Notes under the pieces: generated by a model
What the model was told of the DNA's origin: nothing
What the model saw: only the letters and a program-made list of their open reading frames with translations
Database searches by the model: none
Source of the DNA: Gammaproteobacteria bacterium
Lineage (GTDB): Bacteria > Pseudomonadota > Gammaproteobacteria > Arenicellales > JAHEKD01
Reading direction: 5' to 3'
Length of the DNA stretch: 5,330 nucleotides
Assembly (NCBI GenBank): GCA_024638545.1
Contig: JAHEKD010000215.1
Location: 1-5,330 of the forward strand
Program-made: the position numbers and the translations under genes
In this document: in pieces, positions 1-5,330 of the stretch
Layout: the number at the start of each line of letters is the position of its first letter
Position numbering within the stretch: the stretch's first letter is position 1

Positions 1-225
1 CAGGGCGGGTTGAACAACAGCACTGCATCGATAAGTATATCTGTTACAGGAATCGCCGGCCCGGATGGTGGCCGCATTGATAAACCTGTCGGTACAGTCT
101 GTTTTGGACGTGCCCAGTACAATTCAGTATTGACGACCACCAAATTGTTTTCCGGAGATCGCGATGCGGTCAGGGAGCAGTCTATTATTTTTGCATTGAA
201 TGAGTGGCTGCCAGTTGATCAATGA
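1..225 (+). CDS. pncC: CinA C-terminal family NMN amidohydrolase, 3' end only
   Basis: The reading frame is open from base 1 and ends at TGA 223-225, giving the last 74 residues; the start lies outside the window. The family hallmark VTGIAGPDGG is at visible residues 15-24, followed by KPVGTV and, further on, GDRDAVREQSI, as expected for the C-terminal half of the CinA/PncC fold. This family is known to deamidate nicotinamide mononucleotide to nicotinate mononucleotide in the cytoplasmic pyridine nucleotide cycle. Position just upstream of recA is the usual one in Gammaproteobacteria, where the protein is normally a stand-alone PncC of about 160 residues. In other bacteria the same domain is fused to an N-terminal molybdopterin-binding-like domain (full CinA). 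The window cannot tell these apart, so the symbol could equally be cinA. No terminator-like hairpin with a T-run follows the stop. Confidence 0.88.
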   Translation, partial: QGGLNNSTASISISVTGIAGPDGGRIDKPVGTVCFGRAQYNSVLTTTKLFSGDRDAVREQSIIFALNEWLPVDQ

Positions 226-243
226 AATTTCACCGCACTGAAG

Positions 244-339
244 GCGGCTCAATCCGGGGCTCTCAAAACACCAGCCGGGAGTAGCTGTCAAATCTGTCAT
301 GCAATTCCAGGGTAAACTTGAACATACGCATTGAGCCGC
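244..339. repeat. 10-base perfect inverted repeat in the pncC-recA gap
   Basis: GCGGCTCAAT at 244-253 and its exact reverse complement ATTGAGCCGC at 330-339 enclose 76 bases. In RNA the stem could gain one G-U pair outward (243/340). The enclosed part contains smaller possible pairings, such as GGCT 258-261 with AGCC 273-276. It lies upstream of the likely recA promoter, so it would belong to the 3' tail of the pncC transcript or to an independent RNA. The arms are directly visible; any role is unknown, and a 10-base match within about 240 bases could be chance. Confidence 0.45.
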
Positions 340-358
340 TGCGACAGCCAGGCTGTCA
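285..358. repeat. Three CTGTCA direct repeats upstream of recA
   Basis: CTGTCA occurs at 285-290, 294-299 and 353-358. The first two are spaced by AAT (9-base period). The third is the right arm of a perfect 15-base palindrome, GACAGCC-A-GGCTGTC, at 343-357. CTGT is the half-site of the gammaproteobacterial LexA box (CTGT-N8-ACAG), but the arrangement here does not form that box. The repeats are seen directly; a role as an operator is only a possibility. Confidence 0.4.
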
Positions 359-382
359 GGGCGGATAAAAATTACGATTTTA

Positions 383-388
383 TATAAT
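383..388 (+). promoter_or_regulatory. Candidate -10 element for recA (TATAAT)
   Basis: A perfect TATAAT sits in an AT-rich patch (366-394), 74 bases before the recA ATG. It would give a leader of roughly 65-70 bases. No convincing -35 lies 15-18 bases upstream; that interval is GC-rich (GGCGGA at 360-365). CTGTCA at 353-358 matches TTGACA at four of six positions but is 24 bases away. A second possible -10, TAAAAT at 420-425, also lacks a good -35. This is a motif match only. Confidence 0.35.
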
Positions 389-450
389 CAAAATCGGGTC
401 TCAGGTTGCGTTTTCCGGTTAAAATATGCCCTCATTTGAATTATATTTTT

Positions 451-454
451 GGAG
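451..454 (+). promoter_or_regulatory. Ribosome binding site of recA (GGAG)
   Basis: GGAG lies 8 bases before ATG 463 in an otherwise AT-rich leader. It selects 463 over the longer reading frame that opens at 406, whose first 19 residues have no counterpart in RecA proteins and would cover this site. It is the only strong Shine-Dalgarno match in the window; the starts of recX, alaS and lysC all have weak ones. Confidence 0.8.
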
Positions 455-462
455 TTGTAAAC

Positions 463-1491
463 ATGGATGAAAACAGGCAAAAGGCACTCGAAGCAGCACT
501 GGGTCAGATCGAGCGACAGTTCGGCAAAGGCTCTGTTATGCGCCTGGGTGATGCCCAAACCAAAAACGATGTTACTTCGATATCGACAGGTTCCTTAACA
601 CTTGATATTGCCCTGGGCATTGGTGGCCTGCCCAAAGGGCGTGTGGTGGAAATTTATGGCCCGGAATCATCAGGAAAAACAACGCTGAGCTTGTCAGCCA
701 TTGCCCAGGCACAAATAGCAGGCGGCACCGCGGCTTTTATTGATGCAGAACATGCGCTGGATCCGCAATATGCGGAACGTCTGGGTGTAAATACAGATGA
801 ACTGCTGGTATCACAACCCGACACCGGCGAACAGGCGCTGGAAATTACGGATATGCTGGTGCGCTCGGCAGCGGTTGATATTGTCGTGATTGATTCTGTC
901 GCCGCCCTGACACCCAAGGCTGAGATAGAGGGTGAAATGGGTGATTCGCATATGGGACTGCAGGCACGTTTAATGTCTCAGGCACTCAGAAAATTGACCG
1001 CCAATATAAAACGTTCCAATACACTGGTAATTTTCATTAACCAAATCAGGATGAAAATCGGGGTGATGTTTGGCAGTCCTGAAACGACGACAGGCGGTAA
1101 TGCGCTGAAATTTTATTCATCGGTTCGACTGGATATTCGCCGAATCGGCGCTATAAAAAAAGGTGATGAGATTTTAGGTAATCAAACGCGGGTAAAGGTT
1201 GTGAAGAACAAGGTCGCCCCACCGTTCAAACAGGCTGAATTTGATATTTTATATAATCATGGAATCTCAAAGGAAGGTGAGCTGATTGATTTGGGTGTTG
1301 CAAATAACGTGGTTGAAAAATCGGGAGCCTGGTACAGCTACAGTAACGACCGCATCGGTCAGGGTCGTGATAATGTTCGTCAATTTCTAAGGGAAAACCC
1401 GGATATAGCGCAGGAGATTGAAACCCGGATTCGCCAAGCGGCCGGGATAATTCCATCTGAAGAAAAACATGATGAAGAAGTAGAAACATAG
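463..1491 (+). CDS. recA: RecA recombinase / SOS co-protease
   Basis: This encodes the 342-residue RecA protein (E. coli: 353), which forms ATP-dependent filaments on single-stranded DNA, drives strand exchange and stimulates LexA self-cleavage. The N-terminus [17 protein letters not shown] is typical. Walker A GPESSGKT is at 66-73, catalytic E96 lies in DAEHALDP, Walker B VVID ends at D144, and the allosteric Q194 is in FINQIR. DNA-binding loop L1 (about 154-164, [10 protein letters not shown]) and L2 (about 195-209, through [11 protein letters not shown]) are intact, as is the family signature [14 protein letters not shown]. The C-terminus is acidic ([10 protein letters not shown]), as in RecAs with an autoregulatory tail. 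Numbering equals that of mature E. coli RecA through the core. Start 463 is chosen from homology and the GGAG at 451-454. recX follows after 4 bases without a terminator. No CTGT-N8-ACAG LexA box is visible upstream. The gene looks complete and functional. Confidence 0.99.
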   Translation: MDENRQKALEAALGQIERQFGKGSVMRLGDAQTKNDVTSISTGSLTLDIALGIGGLPKGRVVEIYGPESSGKTTLSLSAIAQAQIAGGTAAFIDAEHALDPQYAERLGVNTDELLVSQPDTGEQALEITDMLVRSAAVDIVVIDSVAALTPKAEIEGEMGDSHMGLQARLMSQALRKLTANIKRSNTLVIFINQIRMKIGVMFGSPETTTGGNALKFYSSVRLDIRRIGAIKKGDEILGNQTRVKVVKNKVAPPFKQAEFDILYNHGISKEGELIDLGVANNVVEKSGAWYSYSNDRIGQGRDNVRQFLRENPDIAQEIETRIRQAAGIIPSEEKHDEEVET

Positions 1492-1495
1492 CGTT

Positions 1496-1948
1496 TTGAG
1501 AACAGACGATGAGGCAGGAAAAAAATGCTATGAAACCGCCATCAGGCTGCTGGCGCGACGCGAGCATTCCAGATTTGAGCTAAGCCGGAAACTTACTTAC
1601 AAAGGACATGAAACGCAGCAAATTGACGCCGTCCTGGATGAGCTTGAATTGCATAATCTGCAGAGCGATTTGCGATTCTCCCAGAGCCTGATTCGGGCCA
1701 GGAAATCGAAAGGCTACGGTCCGCTATATATTCGTCATTATCTTCGGGAAAAAGGGGTCAATTCTCAAATAATTGAATCTGCGCTTGATTTTAATGACAT
1801 GTCATGGCAAAAAGTACTGAAGGATACTGCAGTAAAAAAATTTGGGGAAGCCAAACCGGCGGACTTTAAGCAAAAAACCAGACAAATGAATTTTCTGATG
1901 AGAAGAGGATTTTCTACGCAGCAGATTCGGGATTTTTTCAATAGATAA
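1496..1948 (+). CDS. recX: Regulatory protein RecX
   Basis: This encodes a 150-residue RecX, the usual length for Gammaproteobacteria. RecX is known to bind RecA filaments, cap their growth and inhibit strand exchange and co-protease activity. The protein is basic, helical and built of three-helix repeats. Recognisable segments are AIRLLARREHSRFELSRKL (about residues 15-33), RKSKGYGPLYIRHYLREKG (middle repeat) and MRRGFSTQQIRDFF at the C-terminus. The start is TTG 1496, the only usable one: an in-frame TAG lies at 1481-1483, and the nearby ATGs at 1509 and 1530 are in other frames. The purine stretch GAAGAAG at 1474-1480 is too far away (15 bases) to be a good Shine-Dalgarno. Only 4 bases separate it from the recA stop, so translation probably depends on ribosomes finishing recA. 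That fits a protein needed in much smaller amounts than RecA. Confidence 0.95.
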   Translation: MRTDDEAGKKCYETAIRLLARREHSRFELSRKLTYKGHETQQIDAVLDELELHNLQSDLRFSQSLIRARKSKGYGPLYIRHYLREKGVNSQIIESALDFNDMSWQKVLKDTAVKKFGEAKPADFKQKTRQMNFLMRRGFSTQQIRDFFNR

Positions 1949-1967
1949 CGTGAGTTTATTGACGAAT

Positions 1968-4556
1968 ATGAAAACCAGTGAAATACGGAGTCGGTTCCTG
2001 GACTTCTTTAAAAAAAATGGACATGAAGTTGTTGCCAGTAGCTCGCTGGTGCCCGGTAATGATCCGAGTTTGCTGTTTGTTAATTCCGGCATGGTGCAGT
2101 TTAAAGACGTTTTTCTTGGTTATGAAAAGCGGGATTATGTTCGCGCTACGACATCGCAACGCTGCGTCAGGGCAGGCGGCAAACATAACGATCTGGAAAA
2201 CGTAGGTTACACCGCACGTCACCATACTTTTTTTGAAATGTTGGGAAACTTTAGTTTTGGAGACTATTTCAAAGCCGAGGCTATTCAATTCGCCTGGACA
2301 TTTTTGACCCGGGAACTTGGTCTGCCTGAAGAGAAGCTTTGGGTGTCTGTATTTGAGGAAGATGATGAAGCAGCAGATATATGGATAGAAAAAATTGGTG
2401 TTCCGGTTGAGCGTGTCGCAAGAATAGGTGCCAGAGATAATTTCTGGTCAATGGGTAATACCGGGCCCTGTGGTCCCTGTACCGAGATTTTTTACGATCA
2501 TGGCCCGGATGTTGAAGGTGGGCCGCCGGGCACACCGGATGAGGATGGCGACCGCTATATTGAAATCTGGAATCTCGTGTTCATGCAGTTTAATCGCCAG
2601 GACAACGGTGACATGGAGCCGCTGCCCAAACCATCGGTTGATACCGGCATGGTGCTGGAGCGGATTGCGGCCGTTCTGCAAAATGTTCACAGTAATTACG
2701 AAATTGATTTATTTGTAAAATTGATTGATGCGGCAGCAAAAGTCACGCAAACCAGTGACAAAAGCAGTCAATCGCTGCGCGTCATTGCTGACCATATCCG
2801 CTCGACAGCTTTTTTAATCGTTGACGGTGTTACCCCCTCAAATGAAGGTCGCGGTTACGTCTTAAGACGTATTATCAGGCGGGCTATACGGCATGGTTAT
2901 CAACTTGGTTGCAAAGTGCCGTTCATGCATCAGCTTGTACAGGCCCTGGTGGATGAGATGGGCGATGCCTATCCTGAACTCGTTGAGAATCAAACCTATG
3001 TCGAACAGGTGCTGAAAACTGAGAGTGAGCGATTTGCGGAAACGCTGGATCAGGGCATAAAAATACTTGATAAGGCTTTACGGTCCGTCACAACGGATCA
3101 GCTCGACGGCGGGACCGTTTTTAAACTCTATGACACTTTCGGATTTCCAGTTGACCTGACGGCTGATATTGCCCGTGAACATGGATTATCAATTGACTTA
3201 GACGGTTTTGAAACCTGCATGCAGGCACAGCGTGATGCTGCACGTTCTGCGAGTCAGTTTTCCGAGCACAAGCTGTTGGTTATCGATAACGTCAGCCAGA
3301 CTGATTTTACCGGCTACGAGCATGTCGAGGATGAAGCTCAGGTTATGGTGATGAATCAGGATGGAAAGTCGATCGATAATCTTAATGCCGGTGAGCAGGC
3401 GGTGATTATTCTCAATAAGAGTCCATTCTACGGTGAAAGTGGGGGACAGGTTGGTGATACCGGTCAGCTGGTCTCAAAAGATGCTGTTTTCGACGTTCAC
3501 GATACCCAAAAACTGATGAACAATGTTATCGGGCATTATGGGAAACTGCGACTAGGAAGCCTGTCCGCGGGTAGTTCAGTAATCGCCAAGGTGAATAAAA
3601 GCAGGCGCGCGCGCACGCAGGTTAATCATTCAGCGACGCATCTGCTGCATGCCGCATTGAGGAAGGTTCTGGGTAACCATGTGCATCAGAAAGGTTCATT
3701 GGTCGACTCATCGCGACTGCGTTTTGATTTTTCGCATACCAACACAGTCAAAAGCGCCCAGCTCAGGGAAATTGAGCATATCGTCAATACACAGATTCAG
3801 GCTAATCACAAGGTAGTGACCCAACTAATGGATCTGGAGAAAGCCAGGGCGGCAGGCGCGCAGGCTTTGTTTGGAGAAAAATATGAGGATGTCGTGCGAG
3901 TGGTTGAAATGGGACCCATGTCGCTTGAGCTTTGTGGCGGCACGCATGTCGACAGAACCGGTGATATCGGCTTGTTCAAGATTGCGCAGGAAACCGGTGT
4001 CGCGGCGGGAATAAGAAGGGTTGAAGCCGTTACGGGAGAAATAGCTCATCAATACATTAATAAAACTGAAGATATGTTGATGACTATTGCTGAAAAACTC
4101 AAAGTGCCTGTTGACGATATTGATAAACGATTAGCCCAACTTATTTCTACAAACAAAGAGCAGTCTCGCAAAATACAGTCACTGCAGGCGATGATGACAA
4201 ACCAGCGTGCTGAAGGATTGATAGATCAGGCCAGGCTGATTAATGGCGTCAAGTGGTTAACTGTAAAAACTCAAGATGAGGACATTAAACAGCTGCGTGC
4301 TTATATCGACCAGCTCAAGGAAGAAATTGAGAGTGGTGTTGTCGTACTTGTGAATTCAACAGCGCAGGGAAAAATCAACGTACTCGCCGGTGTCACTGCT
4401 GATCTTACCGATCAGTATCATGCTGGCCGGCTGGTGACCGGACTGTGTGCGGAACTGGATGGTAAGGGCGGTGGAAAAGCTGATTTTGGCCAGGGCGGCG
4501 GCCGCCACACTGCAAAACTTGATTCAATTCTTGATAATATAGAAAACATAATATAG
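1968..4556 (+). CDS. alaS: Alanine--tRNA ligase
   Basis: This encodes a full-length 862-residue class II alanyl-tRNA synthetase (E. coli: 876), which charges tRNA-Ala in the cytoplasm and hydrolyses mischarged Ser- and Gly-tRNA-Ala. The aminoacylation domain shows ASSSLVPGNDP (from residue 23), RCVRAGGKHNDLENVG (from 65), the HHTFFEMLGNFSFGDYFK motif 2 region, NTGPCGPCTE (from 164), EIWN (from 199) and motif 3 GRGYVLRRIIRRAIRHG (from 294). The editing domain keeps all four metal ligands: H554 and H558 in NHSATHLLH, C656 and H660 in LCGGTH. The C-Ala domain ends with the glycine-rich GKGGGKADFGQGGG (832-845). ATG 1968 (MKTSEIR) is chosen because it aligns with family N-termini such as MKSAEIR; an in-frame GTG at 1950 would add six residues and leave one base after recX. 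Neither has a strong Shine-Dalgarno. The tight spacing suggests co-transcription with recA-recX. Confidence 0.99.
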   Translation: MKTSEIRSRFLDFFKKNGHEVVASSSLVPGNDPSLLFVNSGMVQFKDVFLGYEKRDYVRATTSQRCVRAGGKHNDLENVGYTARHHTFFEMLGNFSFGDYFKAEAIQFAWTFLTRELGLPEEKLWVSVFEEDDEAADIWIEKIGVPVERVARIGARDNFWSMGNTGPCGPCTEIFYDHGPDVEGGPPGTPDEDGDRYIEIWNLVFMQFNRQDNGDMEPLPKPSVDTGMVLERIAAVLQNVHSNYEIDLFVKLIDAAAKVTQTSDKSSQSLRVIADHIRSTAFLIVDGVTPSNEGRGYVLRRIIRRAIRHGYQLGCKVPFMHQLVQALVDEMGDAYPELVENQTYVEQVLKTESERFAETLDQGIKILDKALRSVTTDQLDGGTVFKLYDTFGFPVDLTADIAREHGLSIDLDGFETCMQAQRDAARSASQFSEHKLLVIDNVSQTDFTGYEHVEDEAQVMVMNQDGKSIDNLNAGEQAVIILNKSPFYGESGGQVGDTGQLVSKDAVFDVHDTQKLMNNVIGHYGKLRLGSLSAGSSVIAKVNKSRRARTQVNHSATHLLHAALRKVLGNHVHQKGSLVDSSRLRFDFSHTNTVKSAQLREIEHIVNTQIQANHKVVTQLMDLEKARAAGAQALFGEKYEDVVRVVEMGPMSLELCGGTHVDRTGDIGLFKIAQETGVAAGIRRVEAVTGEIAHQYINKTEDMLMTIAEKLKVPVDDIDKRLAQLISTNKEQSRKIQSLQAMMTNQRAEGLIDQARLINGVKWLTVKTQDEDIKQLRAYIDQLKEEIESGVVVLVNSTAQGKINVLAGVTADLTDQYHAGRLVTGLCAELDGKGGGKADFGQGGGRHTAKLDSILDNIENII

Positions 4557-4557
4557 T

Positions 4558-4579
4558 CAATATTAAAGTTAGTATATTG
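4558..4579. repeat. Weak AT-rich inverted repeat after alaS
   Basis: CAATAT 4558-4563 pairs with ATATTG 4574-4579 around a 10-base loop, starting two bases after the alaS stop. The stem is only six mostly A-T pairs and no T-run follows, so it is not a convincing intrinsic terminator. It is noted because nothing else in the gap looks like an end to the alaS transcript. Confidence 0.25.
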
Positions 4580-4621
4580 GATAATCTGGTTTAAAATACT
4601 GAAGAAATATCGTGACGGCTG

Positions 4622-4636
4622 AATTTGAGTCAAATT
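4622..4636. repeat. 15-base perfect palindrome upstream of lysC
   Basis: AATTTGA-G-TCAAATT is perfectly symmetric around G4629, in the alaS-lysC gap, 133 bases before the lysC start. Its dyad form and length resemble an operator for a dimeric regulator, but I do not recognise a specific family. The rest of the 212-base gap (4557-4768) is AT-rich, with -10-like words such as TAAAAT at 4592-4597 whose -35 partner is poor (TTAGTA 4569-4574, three of six matches). I see no lysine riboswitch, but cannot exclude one without a covariance model search. Confidence 0.4.
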
Positions 4637-4768
4637 ATAACGGTATGCAAGCTCTGCAAATTGATTTTTACATGTTTGTTGTGCGCATTTTGAGTCTTGG
4701 GAGCGTCAGCTTCTCAGGTTGACAATCCGATTTACGCGGCCCTGTCCAAGAGGTTACATTAGCTAAAC

Positions 4769-5293
4769 GTGGCACTTTTCGTAGAAAAATATGGCGGTAC
4801 ATCCGTCGCGGATATTGAACGCATAAATGCGGTAGCAGATAACGTGGCAAAAAGCCACAGACTCGGGCACCGGATGGTTGTTGTTTTGTCCGCCATGAGC
4901 GGCGAAACCAATCGGTTGTTAAATCTGGCCAATCAGATTCATCCCGATGCAGATGCCAGGGAGGTTGACATGCTGGTTTCAACGGGCGAACAAGTCACTA
5001 TTTCACTGCTGGCCATGGCATTACACCAGCGAGGTATTGATGCGCGCTCGTATACCGGCGGTCAGGTCAATATTTTAACTGACAATGTATACGGTAAAGC
5101 ACGAATCGTGGATATTGATGCGCAGCGTATTCGTGAAGATCTCGATGCTGACAAGGTCGTTGTTGTTGCCGGATTTCAGGGCAAAGACGCGGACGGACAC
5201 ATTACCACCCTGGGACGCGGAGGCTCTGATACAACCGCAGTTGCCCTGGCAGCGGCGCTGAGACCATTCTATTACAAATTTACCCTTCCTTGA
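4769..5293 (+). CDS. lysC: Aspartate kinase, broken after residue 164
   Basis: This is the N-terminal part of aspartate kinase, which phosphorylates aspartate in the first step toward lysine, threonine, methionine and diaminopimelate. Family motifs run unbroken from residue 1: KYGGTSV (7-13, nucleotide/aspartate site), [14 protein letters not shown] (39-51), STGEQVT (71-77), VVVAGFQG and [17 protein letters not shown] (148-164). The family then continues with a segment like KADECQIYTDVDGVYTTDP. Here it reads ten unrelated residues ([10 protein letters not shown]) and stops at TGA 5291-5293. The rest of the kinase domain and both regulatory ACT domains are missing: 174 residues against about 410. 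GTG 4769 is the start, as it matches the family N-terminus and an in-frame TAG lies at 4760-4762; the purine run AAGAGG (4748-4753) is rather far upstream. As it stands the product would be inactive. Whether the gene is truly disrupted or joined wrongly in assembly cannot be decided here. Confidence 0.93.
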   Translation: MALFVEKYGGTSVADIERINAVADNVAKSHRLGHRMVVVLSAMSGETNRLLNLANQIHPDADAREVDMLVSTGEQVTISLLAMALHQRGIDARSYTGGQVNILTDNVYGKARIVDIDAQRIREDLDADKVVVVAGFQGKDADGHITTLGRGGSDTTAVALAAALRPFYYKFTLP

Positions 5294-5330
5294 AGTTTAT
5301 GATTATTTTTTTCTTCCCAGTGCCATAAGT
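5261..5330. other. AT-rich foreign tail interrupting lysC
   Basis: From 5261 to the window end the sequence no longer encodes aspartate kinase in any forward frame I could recognise. G+C is 22 of 70 bases (about 31%), well below the neighbouring lysC DNA. It includes a T-run at 5315-5321 or nearby. On the minus strand, two frames are open from the window edge to stops near this junction (5330-5280 ending FKEG, and 5328-5272 ending GRVNL), so it could hold the 3' end of a leftward gene. This pattern fits the edge of an insertion sequence or other inserted DNA, a rearrangement, or a chimeric join. I do not recognise the terminal sequence as a known element end. Confidence 0.5.

Noticed and set aside
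406..462. 19-residue N-terminal extension of RecA
   Set aside because: The extension covers the AT-rich leader and the GGAG ribosome binding site and matches nothing in RecA. ATG 463 gives the canonical N-terminus.
654..917. Minus-strand reading frames inside recA, recX and alaS (for example 654-917, 1226-1567, 1802-2092, 1956-2288, 3825-4052)
   Set aside because: All lie opposite genes with clear family matches and have low-complexity or unnatural composition, so they are shadows of the coding strand.
3605..3614. Alternating GCGCGCGCGC tract
   Set aside because: It lies inside the alaS coding sequence, encodes an ordinary arginine/alanine stretch before the editing-site histidines, and is too short to suggest a special DNA structure.
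4719..4724. Perfect TTGACA as a -35 box for lysC
   Set aside because: The -10 positions 16-18 bases downstream read CCTGTC/CTGTCC/TGTCCA, unlike TATAAT, and would leave almost no room before GTG 4769.
4557..4768. Lysine riboswitch upstream of lysC
   Set aside because: The gap is barely long enough and I could not recognise the conserved core or an expression platform. The kinase in this gene order is usually regulated by feedback on its ACT domains.
4668..4982. Minus-strand 104-codon frame across the lysC start
   Set aside because: It overlaps the well-supported lysC N-terminus and shows no recognisable domain.
1..5330. CRISPR arrays, tRNA or rRNA genes, and complete mobile elements
   Set aside because: No regularly spaced repeats, no tRNA-like cloverleaf and no rRNA sequence were seen. 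The only hint of mobile DNA is the unidentified 70-base tail.

Overview
The window is chromosomal housekeeping DNA from a gammaproteobacterium. All genes are on the plus strand, in the conserved order pncC/cinA (3' end) - recA - recX - alaS - lysC. This order is widespread in Gammaproteobacteria, where csrA often follows lysC. Protein details fit: RecA aligns residue for residue with mature E. coli RecA through its ATPase core, and the LysC start ([13 protein letters not shown]) resembles the Pseudomonas-type single-chain aspartate kinase. Base composition is moderate. Genus or species cannot be named from the sequence alone.

Layout: 1-225 holds the last 74 codons of a CinA C-terminal-type (NMN deamidase) gene. 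A 237-base leader (226-462) follows, with inverted and direct repeats, a perfect TATAAT and a good ribosome binding site, but no recognisable gammaproteobacterial LexA box. recA (463-1491), recX (1496-1948) and alaS (1968-4556, or from a GTG at 1950) are packed with gaps of 4 and 1-19 bases and look like one transcription unit. A 212-base AT-rich gap (4557-4768) separates alaS from lysC. lysC (4769-) matches the family to codon 164 (base 5260), then changes abruptly into a 70-base AT-rich tail with a stop ten codons later.

Functionally, RecA drives recombination and the SOS co-protease response, and RecX restrains RecA filaments. AlaS charges and proofreads tRNA-Ala. LysC, if intact, would commit aspartate to lysine, threonine, methionine and diaminopimelate synthesis. 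PncC recycles nicotinamide mononucleotide.

I found no undescribed multi-gene system. The point most worth attention is the break in lysC at 5260/5261. It could be the edge of an inserted element, a rearrangement or an assembly join. Next come the recA leader, which lacks a canonical SOS box, and its repeats.
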